DNA of 64,000 nucleotides, taken from the NCBI RefSeq assembly GCF_000003815.2, contig NC_049981.1, positions 2,622,498 to 2,686,497 of the forward strand. The letters are read 5' to 3'. Below, in pieces: positions 1 to 10,907 of the stretch. The notes beneath the pieces were generated by a model. That model searched no databases. It saw only the letters and a program-made list of their open reading frames with translations, and was not told the DNA's origin. The position numbers and the translations under genes were made by a program. This DNA comes from Branchiostoma floridae (Eukaryota > Chordata > Leptocardii > Amphioxiformes > Branchiostomatidae). Positions within the stretch are counted from its first letter, which is position 1, and every line of letters begins with the position of its first letter.

Positions 1-65
1 CCATTTTAAAACAGGCTCTCTGTAACAGTATGTAAGAGAATAAGAGATGGATGCTGGAGAGTCAC

Positions 66-3000
66 CTGATCATTGTCCTGTCCTCCGTTCTGCTGTCCCG
101 CAGGCAGAGAAAACATGGCTGCTGTCGGGTAGTTTTGGCGAAACACGATGTTCCCAAAACCAGGTCTGTCCAGTATGGTACTCTGGGTGTCACTGCCATC
201 CCTGGTGACGGTATCAAGGACATTATGTTTTAAAAGTTTGCCCTTCTGTGTGCGTCACTCAAAGTACGACAGGTGATTAATAAATCATCAGTCAACGGGA
301 AATAAGGTGCAACTCAACTTATTCATTGACAAGTTTCTTATGTGTATGACAAAAAATCTGTGTAGCAAAAAATCTGTCATGTTCGAGCGCATTCCATGTT
401 AGGGCACCCTCGTTATGTACTAGTAATCATTATAACTTCAATTAATTTGTGCAGTTATCAGTCAACAAGAAAAAAGGTGCAGCCTGTAGATTCTTATGTG
501 TATGATAGTTTCATATGTGTTTGACAGTGCCATGTTTGGGTGCGTTCCATGTTAGGGCGCCCTCCTTTACTTACAATGATACACCTATTACATTATACAG
601 TTCTTTACATTATTACAATACCAGTTGTGCACTAACCTGGAATCCAGTCTTGTTAGCTTTGTTCTGATCCCGAAGTTTGTTACTCTCGACCTTCCGGAGC
701 GGAACAAAGCTAACAAGACTGGATTCCAGGCTAGTTGTGCAGAGCCTTCAAACATCAGGAAAATAATCCTCACGCTGGTAAAATTTAAGTAGTACATCAA
801 ATAAAAAGATCTGCACCTGTAGTTGAAGTTTGGTTCACTGACAGCACGAGAGAGGGAATCGTCATCTTCTTCATCTGACATGTCAGTAACAGAAGACCTT
901 TGACCCTTGGCGGAGACAGGGTTCCCCAGGAGGACGTTCTGGTCCTGCAGCATCCGGGTTCCAGTCAGAGAACGGATGCTGCGCTTCCCATCCTCTATGC
1001 TGCTGACCTGAGAGAGATAATGAAATTCATTTAAAAGTGCTAAAATTCATTCAACATTATCCGATTACATCTTACCATATATACCTGGAGTCCAGCCTTG
1101 TTTGCTTTAGTCCACTCCTAAAGGTCACTACACCTTACTAACATCTTGGCAGGGTAGCTAACCTTTGAAGGCGGACCAAAGTGAACTAAGCTGGACTCCA
1201 GGTGAATTTATAGTATAATTCAAGGAACATACACCCTTAAGCCTGGTTACCATCCAGAGATTAGTACGCTCCAATTTTTATACACTTGGACATCTCTAAA
1301 ACCTGGGATATTGGATTCTAATCGTAATTTTGGATGAGGGCACTGATTGGTCCCTTAGTAATTGTTTAATCCTGCTAAACAAGCTCCCCACTAGTCAGAA
1401 GAAACTTGAAGTGGTTAACTGTATTTGAACAGGTGTAACAGAATTTCTGTTTGAACAAATGCTCTGGAACCCATTTCCTTTAATAATTCACTCATTAACT
1501 GTCATCACCACCAAAAAGATTTGAAAATACACGTACAGTTCTCCAGACAGGAAGCAGATGCGAACAAAGGAGCAAACTACTACCCAGATGGTACCCAGGC
1601 CAAACAACCTTTTGATATTATTGAGCATTGAATCATCTTACGAGGCATTCACGTTAATGAGCTCCTCTTTTAACTTGGCTGTCATATTCTCCCTTAAATA
1701 TACCTAAAATTGTAAAATTACCTTAAACACAGCACCAGCAGAATCACTTTGTTTTCTCTTATCGGCTATCTTCTTGGGTATGCCCTTTTTCTTGGACATC
1801 GCAGTGGCCTCGGAGAAGTTCATGTGAGTGTTTGGGTGGAAGCTGCGTCGATGTGGGGCAGCTGGCGCCGGACCGTTTTCTTCAGATGTAGATAACTTTT
1901 TCTCTTTCACATGATACTTCTCCACACGGCGCTCCTACAGAAATGAACAGTCATAACAGACATCTTTGTCAATCTCCTCTCATTGTGGGGAACATGGACA
2001 GACTAGTTATGTCCCCAATGAGTTGACTTATACAACTTGGGCATATACACAGATTACTTATAGTACAACTTACAAGCAACTATCATCAATATTATGCAAT
2101 GAACATAGTAGTAGGGGTCTTGTACAAATTATACACCCTCCTGATGGTCAGGAGAGCGACTACAGTGACATATGGGAACTGCACAACCTTTAAGTTAGAG
2201 ATATATTTCAATGTGATAATTTTGTCAAAAGCTTTCTAGTCACCAACAGGCTTCTTGCAGCAAAAAAAAATTTATTTTTAGGAAAACAAGTATCCTGGTA
2301 GTAATCAGTTGGTCTAGTTACTCACTGACACTTAGTAATGTCTTGACTTCAAACTTGACAATGCTCGTTGTTTCTTACCTGTTCTTTCTGCATCTTGCTG
2401 AACTTCTTAATCCTCTTCTCTGCCTCCTTAAATTGTTTGTCCTTCAGTTTCTTTACAACCTACATGAAGTAAAGAAGGAATAACAGAATTTTTAGTTAAC
2501 AATGCTTTATAGGCTAGGTTATACTGTAGATAGACTCCGAATAGTAGGACATCTAAAAACTACATGTTTCATACAGAGGTGAGAACAACAAGGGTGAACT
2601 GGGAACTGTGTGGGGTGTTTCTCTTACTTCCGAAAATAATTTCATCAGGTTGGTAGATCATAGGACATAAGAATTTTCTCTTACACAACCAGTTTATCTC
2701 ACCTGCTGACGTTTTGATGTCTGTCAGACATCAAGCGCCACCTACTTCTGCTACATATAGCGGCGAGAAGCAGAACTCCTGAGAAGCTCTGAGGAAGATG
2801 TCTGACAGACATCGAAACGTCAGAAGGTGAGATAAACTGGTTGTGTAAAAGAAAATTCTTATGTCCTGTGTGGGGCGTGTTCATCATGCCATGAAATCTA
2901 CAAAGACCCTCAGGCTGTCAAATGTTTGATGAGGAATTAATAATAGAAATATAATTAAGGTCTAAAATATACTTAATGATTATACTCTGAAATTTTAGTT

Positions 3001-5033
3001 CTGCACCTTATTTCTGGGTTAAGCCACAAATTTATTGATCACCCTCTTATCAACTGATTGTAGCAGGTATGATTAAAGTTTTGGCAGTGTCAAAATTGTC
3101 AGTACCTTTGCATTCATCTTGGACTGTTGAGCTACCACAGAGTCCAGATAGCGTACACAGTCCATCCTCTCGTTCATGGCAGCCACATCCAGAGGTGTGT
3201 GATAGTCGTTGTCCAGCCCCCAGATGTTACAGCCGAACTGCACCAGGAAGGTGAGGCAGCTGATGTGTCCGTTAGCCGCCGCGTGGTGCAGCGCTGTGCT
3301 GCCCTGGTAGTCTGTCTTGTCAGGGTCACCCCTATGGACAACAGACGGATATTCAGGACTCCAAATACCACATACAGTCATAATACAACACTGGGTATTC
3401 TGTATCGCCCGAGGTACGGCCCGACCGAGTGTAGGATCATCCGAAAGCCAAAAAGCATCCGACCCACTCAAAGGCTGGAACAGAGGGCAATACGGAATAC
3501 CCTTGTCGTACTTTATTTAATATACACGCAGGGCTCAAAATACTTTTTTCTGCATACCTCAGCACTGGTGCAGGTAACATTCAAGATAACCTGCACCAGA
3601 AAAATTTTATCTGCACCACTCTAAAGTTAGGAAGGTATGGAACATACTAAAATAGTTCAGGTACTATTTCTATTTTTTCTTTTATACTTTATAGGTGGTA
3701 AAAGTCAATGCAGCTAATAACAATCCATGTACACCTACATGACAGGACATTAATGTATAAAACTCAGTACATAGACCAGTGCAGGTTAGATACAGGTAGA
3801 CATCAGAAATACAGTCAAACCTGCCCGAGCGACCACCTCTTCTCAGCGACCACCTGGCCATTTCGACCGCTTTTTCTTGGTCCCGAATTTTTTTCCCATT
3901 GACGTAAGCATTAAGCGACCTTTTCTCAACGACCACCTGGCCACCTGGCCAACGACCTGGCCAACGACCACCTGACCGGCCCAAATTGGGACCCATAACG
4001 ACCGCATCATTTTTAAAATTGAGGTTTTCATCGATTTTTTATGATAACTAGCGCGATTTTGTGCCGAAATCGGCCAGTTTGCGTCGCATTTTGACTGCCA
4101 TTACGATGTTATGTTTAGAATACAGATGGCGGCGGTCAATGGGTGGGTCAATGGGGCAGTCTACTGTAATATGGGAGGAAATTTCGTTGTAAGAAAATCC
4201 GAATCTAGTTGTTACAGAAGTTGTTTTTTTAAATCTATATCATCATAAGGTGAACGAATGCTGAAACGTAATATATACTTTTTCAAGAAAGATCTGTGTA
4301 GCTCATACCTTTTAAGAAAGATCTGTGTGAGTGCTTTTGTTCAACTGTACTGTACATTCACCAGTGGGTAAGTACGCTATCGGGCATCGAATTCGAAAGG
4401 TGCACCGTAGTTATTTCAGATAAGGCGATCAAGAACACAAGAACGCATAAAGTCTTGTATGGTAACAGCAGTATCAAAATATTGAGCTTTAGAACACTGT
4501 ATCGAATAAAAGCTCGATAAAAGCTTGGGGTTAAATTTACAGCTTACAGTGTGCGTGTTGTATTTGACATTAAAGACCTCGCTTCTTTGCGTGCGTGCAG
4601 TGTGCTTGCTATTTGCCATTAAACACAACGGAAACCATTTATACTTTGCATCGGGCATGTTTTGAGTTGATACTCTTCTCAGCGACCACCTGTCCAAATC
4701 GACTGTTTTTTCCCGGTCCCCCGGGTGGTCGACTTGGGCAGGTTTGACTGTACCTGCACAGATCCAATTTTACCTGCACTAACCTGCAAATGCAGGTGGT
4801 ATTTTGAGCTCTGACATGTATCATGCAAACCCGAGAAAACTTTATTGCAAAAACATGTCTTACCCTCTGCTCACTAACAGTCTCAGTGCATCCAGGTTGC
4901 CATGGTATGCAGCCCACAAGGTCGGCGTCATTCCAAGTTCATCCCGTTCGTTACAGTCCTTCCGAGTGGCCTCCTTCAGTAGGTCTAAGTATCCATCTCG
5001 GGCTGCCCGATGGAAGCGTCCAGAGTTGCTCAT
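66..5033 (-). CDS. USH1G: Sans / USH1G-ANKS4B type ankyrin-SAM scaffold protein, 3' end missing
   Basis: Six minus-strand exons are recognisable: 4864-5033, 3106-3331, 2379-2459, 1722-1934, 817-1007 and 66-245. The ATG at 5031-5033 opens [20 protein letters not shown], matching the Sans N-terminus. Exons 1-2 carry the ankyrin repeats ([42 protein letters not shown]). Exons 3-4 give the basic, coiled segment ([18 protein letters not shown]). The 66-245 exon contains [13 protein letters not shown], the conserved block just before the SAM domain in vertebrate Sans. SAM domain and C-terminus lie off the left edge. Known role of the family: scaffold linking harmonin and myosin VIIa in hair-cell tip links (USH1G) or the brush border (ANKS4B); this gene may be pro-orthologous to both. 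Splice phases agree for exons 1-5. The junction between 817 and 245 does not, so a small exon is missing or the donor is elsewhere (774 would restore phase). Family identity is firm; the last junction is uncertain. Confidence 0.9.
284..572. repeat. Diverged two-copy tandem duplication in USH1G intron
   Basis: The stretch 284-417 resembles 456-572. Both contain ATCAGTCAAC followed by AAGGTGCA, then TTCTTATGTGTATGA, and finally CATTCCATGTTAGGGC or CGTTCCATGTTAGGGC. The copies differ by substitutions and small indels, so the duplication is not recent. It lies just upstream (in gene sense) of the acceptor of the 66-245 exon. Confidence 0.6.
623..741. mobile_element. Fold-back MITE-like element, family A copy 1
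   Basis: Inverted arms of 29 nt occupy 636-664 and 702-730 (CCTGGAATCCAGTCTTGTTA and its complement) with a 37-nt loop. A 9-bp direct repeat AGTTGTGCA flanks them at 623-631 and 733-741 and could be a target duplication. The element lies just downstream (gene sense) of the 817-1007 exon of USH1G. A related copy lies at 1083-1203. Confidence 0.65.
1083..1203. mobile_element. Fold-back MITE-like element, family A copy 2
   Basis: Imperfect inverted arms at 1083-1113 and 1173-1203 begin ACCTGGAGTCCAGCCTTGTT, related to the arms of the 623-741 element (CCTGGA-TCCAG core). The element is intronic in USH1G. No clear target duplication was seen. Confidence 0.6.
2633..2880. mobile_element. Fold-back element, family C (TTTCATCAGGTTGGT / ACACAACCAGTTTATCTCAC)
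   Basis: A long palindrome: TAAGAATTTTCTCTTACACA near 2665 is answered by its complement near 2845, and GATGTCTGTCAGACATC lies near the centre. Related sequences occur at about 13000-13207, 22480-23165, 33538-33910 and 59863-60003, so this is a dispersed family. No protein is encoded. It sits in USH1G intron 2, between exons 2 and 3. Confidence 0.7.
3529..4813. mobile_element. hAT-like MITE (CAGGGCTC ends), interrupted by a second element
   Basis: The left part 3529-3811 and right part 4751-4813 together form one element with inverted ends CAGGGCTCAAAATAC and GTATTTTGAGCTCTG. Internal sequence is rich in ACCTGCAC motifs. An uninterrupted copy in inverse orientation lies at 21892-22218. The CAGGGCTC terminus suggests hAT, but no clean 8-bp target duplication was found here. 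The element lies in USH1G intron 1. Confidence 0.75.
3812..4750. mobile_element. Non-autonomous Tc1/mariner (pogo/Tigger-like) element nested in the hAT-like MITE
   Basis: Terminal inverted repeats CAGTCAAACCTGCCCGAG at 3812 and the complement of CAGTCAAACCTGCCCAAG at 4750 are flanked by TA on both sides (3810-3811 and 4751-4752). The uninterrupted host copy at 21892-22218 shows the empty site, AGAAATACCTGCACAG, with a single TA. The subterminal CGACCACCTGGCC motifs recur several times. No transposase ORF is visible. TA duplication and CAGT ends fit the pogo/Tigger branch; that assignment is inference. Confidence 0.8.
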
Positions 5034-5552
5034 GGTCAAACCTGGTGAGTATTAAAAGAATGTCCATGTCAGAACAAAAACATTACTAGCTATAGTAGAT
5101 CAAGCTGTACCTTTGGCACCCCAATAGACAACCTTTCCAGTGCCCCACTTTTAACTGGCAGACATATAAATGTACATTTTGTGTACATGATGCTGTACCC
5201 TAATGGCAGAAAGCTACCAGTATAAAATTTTGCCAGTCTCGTATAGCGTACTGAGGCTTACTCATAGGCTAACCTTTCTATCTATGCCCCAAAGATTCAA
5301 ATGTATCTCGGTCCAATAAATCACAACTGATTCTGAGTGATAGGATGTCATATGATGGTATACTCTGAAGTTTGAAGGACACTTTGAAATTGAGTTATAT
5401 ATTATATACTGAGTCATTGTGATTTCTTGTTGTCTCGGCTTTATTGAAAGAGCTTACTGGGGAAATACATTGTAGTAGTCCCAGACAGATATTTTTGATA
5501 CTGATAGCTTACCTGAGGACTGTACACATCAAAGTATTACTTTGTACTCATA

Positions 5553-5705
5553 TTCTCCAAGCAGAGGCTTTGGTAGGGGGGATAGTAGTGGCCAGGATTT
5601 CTGTGTAATAGTAAGTTGTATAGCTGCCTGAAGTGAAGTCTAGAGCTCTGTAAGAAATCCTGGTCACTACTATAGTACTGTCCCCCACCAAAACATCTCA
5701 GTGCT
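5553..5705. mobile_element. Fold-back element, TCTCCAAGCAG family
   Basis: TCTCCAAGCAGAGGCTTTGG starts the left arm near 5554. GGCCAGGATTTCTG near 5592 pairs with GAAATCCTGGTCAC near 5652, and GGTAGGGGG with CCCCCACC. The right terminus is degenerate. Relatives lie at 8679-8713, 19415-19597 and 22565-22903. Confidence 0.65.
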
Positions 5706-6176
5706 TTGTACTTGGTTGTCATCAGTCCGCTCAAGTTGAAAAGCCAAGCAAATAGCTAATTAAGCCATTTTGAGTGTGAGCGCACTCGAGTACTCGTAAC
5801 CTGTCTAATTTTTGGAATGTGAATGAAGATTTGAAATCTTTGTCAAGGGTGCAAAGTACATGGACATGATCGATTAATGTACGTGATACTGTTGAAGACT
5901 TTGGCCCTGTTCATGATGCAAAGATAAAAACAGTTAAATTAATTTGTGAGCCAGATTCTAGCTAGATTTTTTTTAACAGGTGGTTTTAAAACATTATGTA
6001 ATTGGCCAGGTTTGGGCGAAATGTCATTATAATTTTTAAATGCTCAGGCTGCTTGAATCCAGTTTACATCAGAGTTACATGAGGTCATAATTCGTGCTGT
6101 CACATGGGAAAGTAAAAGCTTTTTATAGCATTTCAGAAGCTTAACCAAGTACAGAGATTTTACACTGCCGTACAGC

Positions 6177-7413
6177 TTAATGAGGGTCTGCATGCCTTTT
6201 TCCGTTAAGCGTTACGAGCCATTTTAATTCACCGTTAATCGTTACCGACCCTCTCTAATTTAACGTTAATCGTTATCGGTATATTCTTCGTGAAGCTTTA
6301 TTGGTCGTTTTCATTCAACGTTAACCGTTATTTGCTATCCCGAATTCACCGTTAAGCGTTACCAAGAAATTCTTCGTAACCCGTTATACACACGAAGTCA
6401 AATGCCAGATAGAACCCCGGAAAATGCAGGAAATGGCGTTTCAAAGGGTCCAGATTTCAAAATTTTCTCCGAGCCTCCCGGCCTTCGGCTCTAGACAGGG
6501 TAAAATTTGTTGCGGAAGCGTCGCACTCAAAAACTTTATCACTCATACAGATTTCAGTGTAAACTTGGCTTAGTTTCGGGCAAAAAGTACTCCTAGAATG
6601 CAGACAATGAGGTTTCTCCGGACCTTCCTTGCGACGGCTGGCGCCTTTGGCGCTCACGATGACATGGTGAAAATATTTAGGGGCGTGGGTAGGCACAAAA
6701 AAAACTTTTCTCTCAAATAAAATGTCATTTAATTTAGCTTCGTCTTACAGCAAAAGGTGTCCTTCAGAATGCAGTAAATGGCGTTTCAGACGGTCCAGAT
6801 TTTAATTTTGCCGGACTTATATTGCAACGTCTCCTGCCTTCTGAGCTTGAAATGGTAAAATATGTCAGGGGTGGAGCTATAATCATTGTGTAATTTGATG
6901 AAAATGTCAAAATCAACCTAGCTTAGTCAGTCGGCAAAATTTGCCGAAAATGCAGGAAACAACATTTAAGAGGGTCTTGATTTTAAAATTTTCCCGGGGG
7001 AGCATACCCCCGGACCCCCCTGGGATGCTTCGCGCCTTCGGCGCTCCATGTGCTGAAACAATAGTTCAATCCCTCCATAAGAAATTTGCTGCCGCCGTCT
7101 CTGTGGCGGGCCGGGAACTCTACCTCCGTCAATTTACAGATGTCATGGACAATGTCCCTGTCATTCCTCCGGGTTCTGGGCACCTTTTGCTTTGTCATTA
7201 GTCGGATATTTTCCCCCATTGATATAACTACTCTAGCGTTGTATGAATAGGAATGCACGTCAATGTTACTTTCAACGGTGTTATGTTTTGTAACTCCTTC
7301 TGAATTTACCGTTAAGCGTTACCGGGCCTCCTGAATTTACCGTTAACCGTTACCGGGCCTCCTGAATTCACCGTTAAGCGTTACCAAGACCCCCCCATGC
7401 AGACCCTCCTTAA
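6177..7413. mobile_element. TTAA-flanked DNA transposon remnant with CGTTA subterminal repeats
   Basis: Ends GAGGGTCTGCATG (6182-6194) and its exact complement CATGCAGACCCTC (7396-7408) are flanked by TTAA (6177-6180 and 7410-7413), within a 6-bp CTTAAT repeat. Each end carries several copies of a CCGTTAAGCGTTACC-type motif (about 6201-6365 and 7308-7385). The interior (about 6410-7060) holds three diverged copies of a block beginning GAAAATGCAGGAAA. There is no long ORF. A TTAA duplication is used by piggyBac and Kolobok superfamilies; which one is not decided. Confidence 0.75.
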
Positions 7414-7540
7414 TTTCTGCCAATTAAGGTGTCTCATGCATGGCAGTGGGGTATCGAAATTAGGCTGTTCTTGAGGGATATTGGGGTACAAGTTCAATTG
7501 GTCAATATTGCCATCGATATAATGTATGTTCATGGTCACA

Positions 7541-7878
7541 CGTACACGCGCACAAACACACACATACACATATATTCATACACACACACACAATCACACT
7601 TGCACACACAGACACAGCCACGTCACACACACATGTGCACACACACACACACACACACACACACAGTGACATACATACATAACATTTACAAACAAACACA
7701 TAACAGTTAAACGTACATACACACACACACAAATGCACAGACATGCACACACAAACACATTTTACGGTTCACAAATGCATAGACACTCACACACACTGGT
7801 CACACATAGACACACACACACACACACACACACATACTTTCACACAAACACACACACACACAAAGTTACAGTAGTATA
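7541..7878. repeat. CA-rich microsatellite
   Basis: Interrupted (CA)n tracts dominate this stretch, the purest at about 7637-7664 and 7811-7833. Open frames across it are low-complexity and not genes. Confidence 0.95.
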
Positions 7879-9040
7879 TACAAAAAAAAACAACAACACA
7901 ACAATATCAACAACAAACGCCTTCTGAACGGAACAAGCTCAGAGCACACCATGAACCACAGCCGGTACAAACCTTGCCTGACGTCACAGCTCCACACCAC
8001 AGCAGTAACGGAACTGAAAACAACAACCCGACAATAACCAATCAAAACGCTGCTCCGACCAGCCCTCCGTACGTTCAGCAGAAGCGACTGATCTTACCAC
8101 GGACTTCAACGCGAAGATTAGAGTTAAGAAGACGTTGGAGAGTCGGTTAGAGGACGGTAAGGGTGGTATAGGTCCCGCTAACGGTGCAGCCTGTACTGTT
8201 TCATGGCAGGGCGGAGCCCACTTACCTGTGGTCACGTGACCTGACCACCTGACCCCTGTGACCCGGACATAACTCACCTGTTTCACCGTGCGGAGCTGTC
8301 AATCATCCCATAATGTATATGGATATTCATTCTCCTACGCAGAGGGACCACAGTCGTGTCACATAGGCTAATGCCGTTGGGGACTGGGCGTTTAATAGGA
8401 GGATGATGGATATTATGCGTTTTAGTTCGCTGGTTTGATATTAAACTTTTTCAACGTGAACGACCGTAGAAACTTGATATAAAATGACACAACTCTCCTC
8501 TTCGACACAACTCTTGCTATTTTCTTGGACCGAAAGCCTCATGATACGTGAACGCCTGCCGCCGTAGTGTCGGTATAATCAATCTTTTATCTGATAAAAG
8601 CTCCTTGGTATAATCTGTTCATTTTCTAATCGGTCCAATATGCAATGTATATCCGGTTTACTCATTTTGTATTTTTAGTCTCCAAGTAGAGATATAGTAG
8701 TAGTGCTTGGAGAATAATTTTTTGCAGGTCCGGTTTTTCCGGACCGATCCGGTCCTACAAGAAAAACCGGTTTGTACCGATACGCCGTATTGGTATTAAA
8801 CTTACCCGCGTGACCCCAAGCTGGCATCCATCTGCCTCGGGCAGACAGTTAATTTCAATGTAACGTTACGTACAGTCTTACTCGCCGTCGTGGGTTCGGC
8901 GACCTGCTTGCCCGGCCTGCCACATGGTATAACGTTATATGGAGAGTGAAGGAGGGTTGTGCACTGAAGTTCATTTGAAGCAGTACATAACGTTATAACG
9001 TATACCACTGTCGCGAACCAATAATATTGACATCTACTGC

Positions 9041-9217
9041 ACTGTATTCTCACATTTACATCATCATTTCATACTTTGTGTGGTTAAAAACGGCCCGGAG
9101 ACAAGTTGCACGAGGATATTCCTTATTATTGGAACCCCCCAAAATCCTCGTGCGACTTGTTTCTGTGCCGTTTTTAACCACACAAAGTATGAAATGATGT
9201 AAATGTGAGAATACAGT
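9041..9217. mobile_element. Near-perfect long hairpin
   Basis: Arms of about 75 nt at 9041-9117 and 9144-9217 are almost exact complements (ACTGTATTCTCACATTTACA and its reverse complement at the outer ends) around a 26-nt loop. Only a few mismatches are present, so it inserted recently or is kept similar by conversion. It codes for nothing. A fold-back transposable element is most likely. Confidence 0.8.
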
Positions 9218-10524
9218 AATGTCAATTATGATCAATTATAGAGATTGCCTTATCCAGATTATTACCACTTTCAACGATCTAATATTGCTTAGGTTGCCTT
9301 TAAATGCACTAATATTTGTGGGACATCACATGTAAGATCAAATATTAATTAACAAACTTGACAGGCAGTTTAAAACTTCGAACTTGAAACAACCACAAAG
9401 ACTAGCCTCCAGAGCCGACAGCACAAACAAACACGTTACAAAAAGAAACGGCCAGCAAAAGTTTATCAAGGAAAAAGGGCCCAGAGAGCCTGCTATGTAG
9501 GCTACGCGAATGCTCTATTTCATCCTTAGGCCATGTTGATTTGATTATATGCATGACATACGCGCGCATTCATTTTTGGCCGTTTCCAATAAAGAAAGAA
9601 AAAATGATCCGTACTAATCTAAATCGTCCAAAGCAGCTTCAAAATAACTTAATAAGCATGCAAATATATGCCGTGGATTGCAAAAATAAATATCGGAAAA
9701 CGTATACTAATGTTGAATAGAATACAAGCTGAATGAAATGTGAAACTGAAAGAAAAAAAATTGTTCGATATACTACTAATATATCCTGTGTGTCCAGTCA
9801 TTTGTTCAACCTTCCTTACTACTTATTAGATTTCATAATGAAGGCAACTTTTTATATCAAACTATTTTTTGTTCGCACGCTCGCATCAGTTTTTGGATTC
9901 CCAGCGGATGTCATCCATATTGTATGCATGTATACATGTAATCAAATCAACATAAGGCCACATATGGCCTTACCGCGAAGTCAAATCATGCGAACATTTT
10001 CCCTGGTATAGTACTAGTATTTTTCCAGCCAGTGAAACGTTGTTCTTCGTGCCAAAAATGTTGTTCCGATCAAAGACGTTGACGTGTCCAACCTATGACG
10101 TCATTATAAGAAAGACTGGAGTTATTTACATGAAGACCACTCTTGTATACACACAAAAGACCGTAGATAGGCCACATACTCAATGACGTATTTCTGTTTT
10201 TTACATTGGTTTTTACTCAATGTTTTTATTTCTCCTCGAATGTGATAATAGTCAGCTATTCAATCACATCTGTATGTTGCACCACATCAGTCATATGCTG
10301 AGCCAGTGACATTGACAGCTGTTGGTGTCGACGGCCTTTCCAAATTTTCCACTATATACCAAGAGCATACTGGTAATTTCTATTACGTCACTCAGCTACG
10401 GTAAAATAAGTGCGTCATAACGCAGCTGCGAGCAGACATCATGTCCAACTATATACATATACGAATGCAGCAAAGGAAACACCTTAGATCATTTTAGGCT
10501 CCGGTTACTACATGACGTTCTAAT

Positions 10525-10613
10525 GCGTTTTTATTGGGTTCACTATTTTGTACCGTTTTCTTTTTGCCCAGGCCGAGAGAAAACGGTACAAAATAGAAAG
10601 CTCGATAAAACGC
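10525..10613. repeat. Hairpin upstream of PSAT1
   Basis: CTATTTTGTACCGTTTTCT (about 10543-10561) is followed after about 16 nt by AGAAAACGGTACAAAATAG. Weaker pairing extends outward to GCGTTTT and AAAACGC. It lies about 190 bp upstream of the PSAT1 TATA box and may be a small fold-back element or part of the regulatory region. Confidence 0.7.
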
Positions 10614-10698
10614 CAAACGTCTGCTTGGAGAGCAGCCAACACGCGCCTATCCGACACTCGTGTCATGTTGCGAACCGCTCAGACGGCCACGCTGTCAC

Positions 10699-10807
10699 CA
10701 CGTGAACACCTATGACGTTGTCCAATCACAAGCCTACGCTAAACGTCCAACCAATCACCGTTAAGGATGCTGGCATAGTTATGCAAATTAGCCGGTGGGG
10801 TATATAA
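10699..10807 (+). promoter_or_regulatory. PSAT1 core promoter: E-box, two CCAAT boxes, octamer, TATA box
   Basis: In order: CACGTG (10699-10704), CCAATCAC (CCAAT at 10722-10726), a second CCAATCACC (CCAAT at 10751-10755), ATGCAAAT (10781-10788) and TATATAA (10801-10807). The start codon follows 101 bp after the TATA box, so transcription probably starts near 10830. Spacing and motif order are those of a strong TATA-type metazoan promoter. Binding by particular factors is inference. Confidence 0.75.
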
Positions 10808-10907
10808 ACCGCCGTCGCTTCATGATCGTCCTACTTTGTTTGCAAACCTTCCGAGGTGGACTTCACGTGCTTCTCTCTAGACGCAACAACTCAATCCCTA
10901 ACTAATC

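Larger units (their letters stand above)
5034..10690. other. Intergenic region between USH1G and PSAT1
   Basis: No coding exon was recognised here. It holds the elements listed separately (5553-5705, 6177-7413, a CA microsatellite, hairpins at 9041-9217 and 10525-10613). A small fold-back of the TCTCCAAG family lies at 8679-8713, and a palindromic CRE (TGACGTCA) at 10096-10103. USH1G 5' untranslated sequence and promoter must lie in the left part but I could not place them. Confidence 0.6.

Noticed and set aside
51..233. Plus-strand open frame at the left edge
   Set aside because: The opposite strand carries the USH1G exon with the conserved RPGFGNIVF block and proper splice sites; the plus frame is its shadow.
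7429..7927. His/Thr-rich and Cys/Val-rich frames
   Set aside because: They are translations of the CA microsatellite on both strands.
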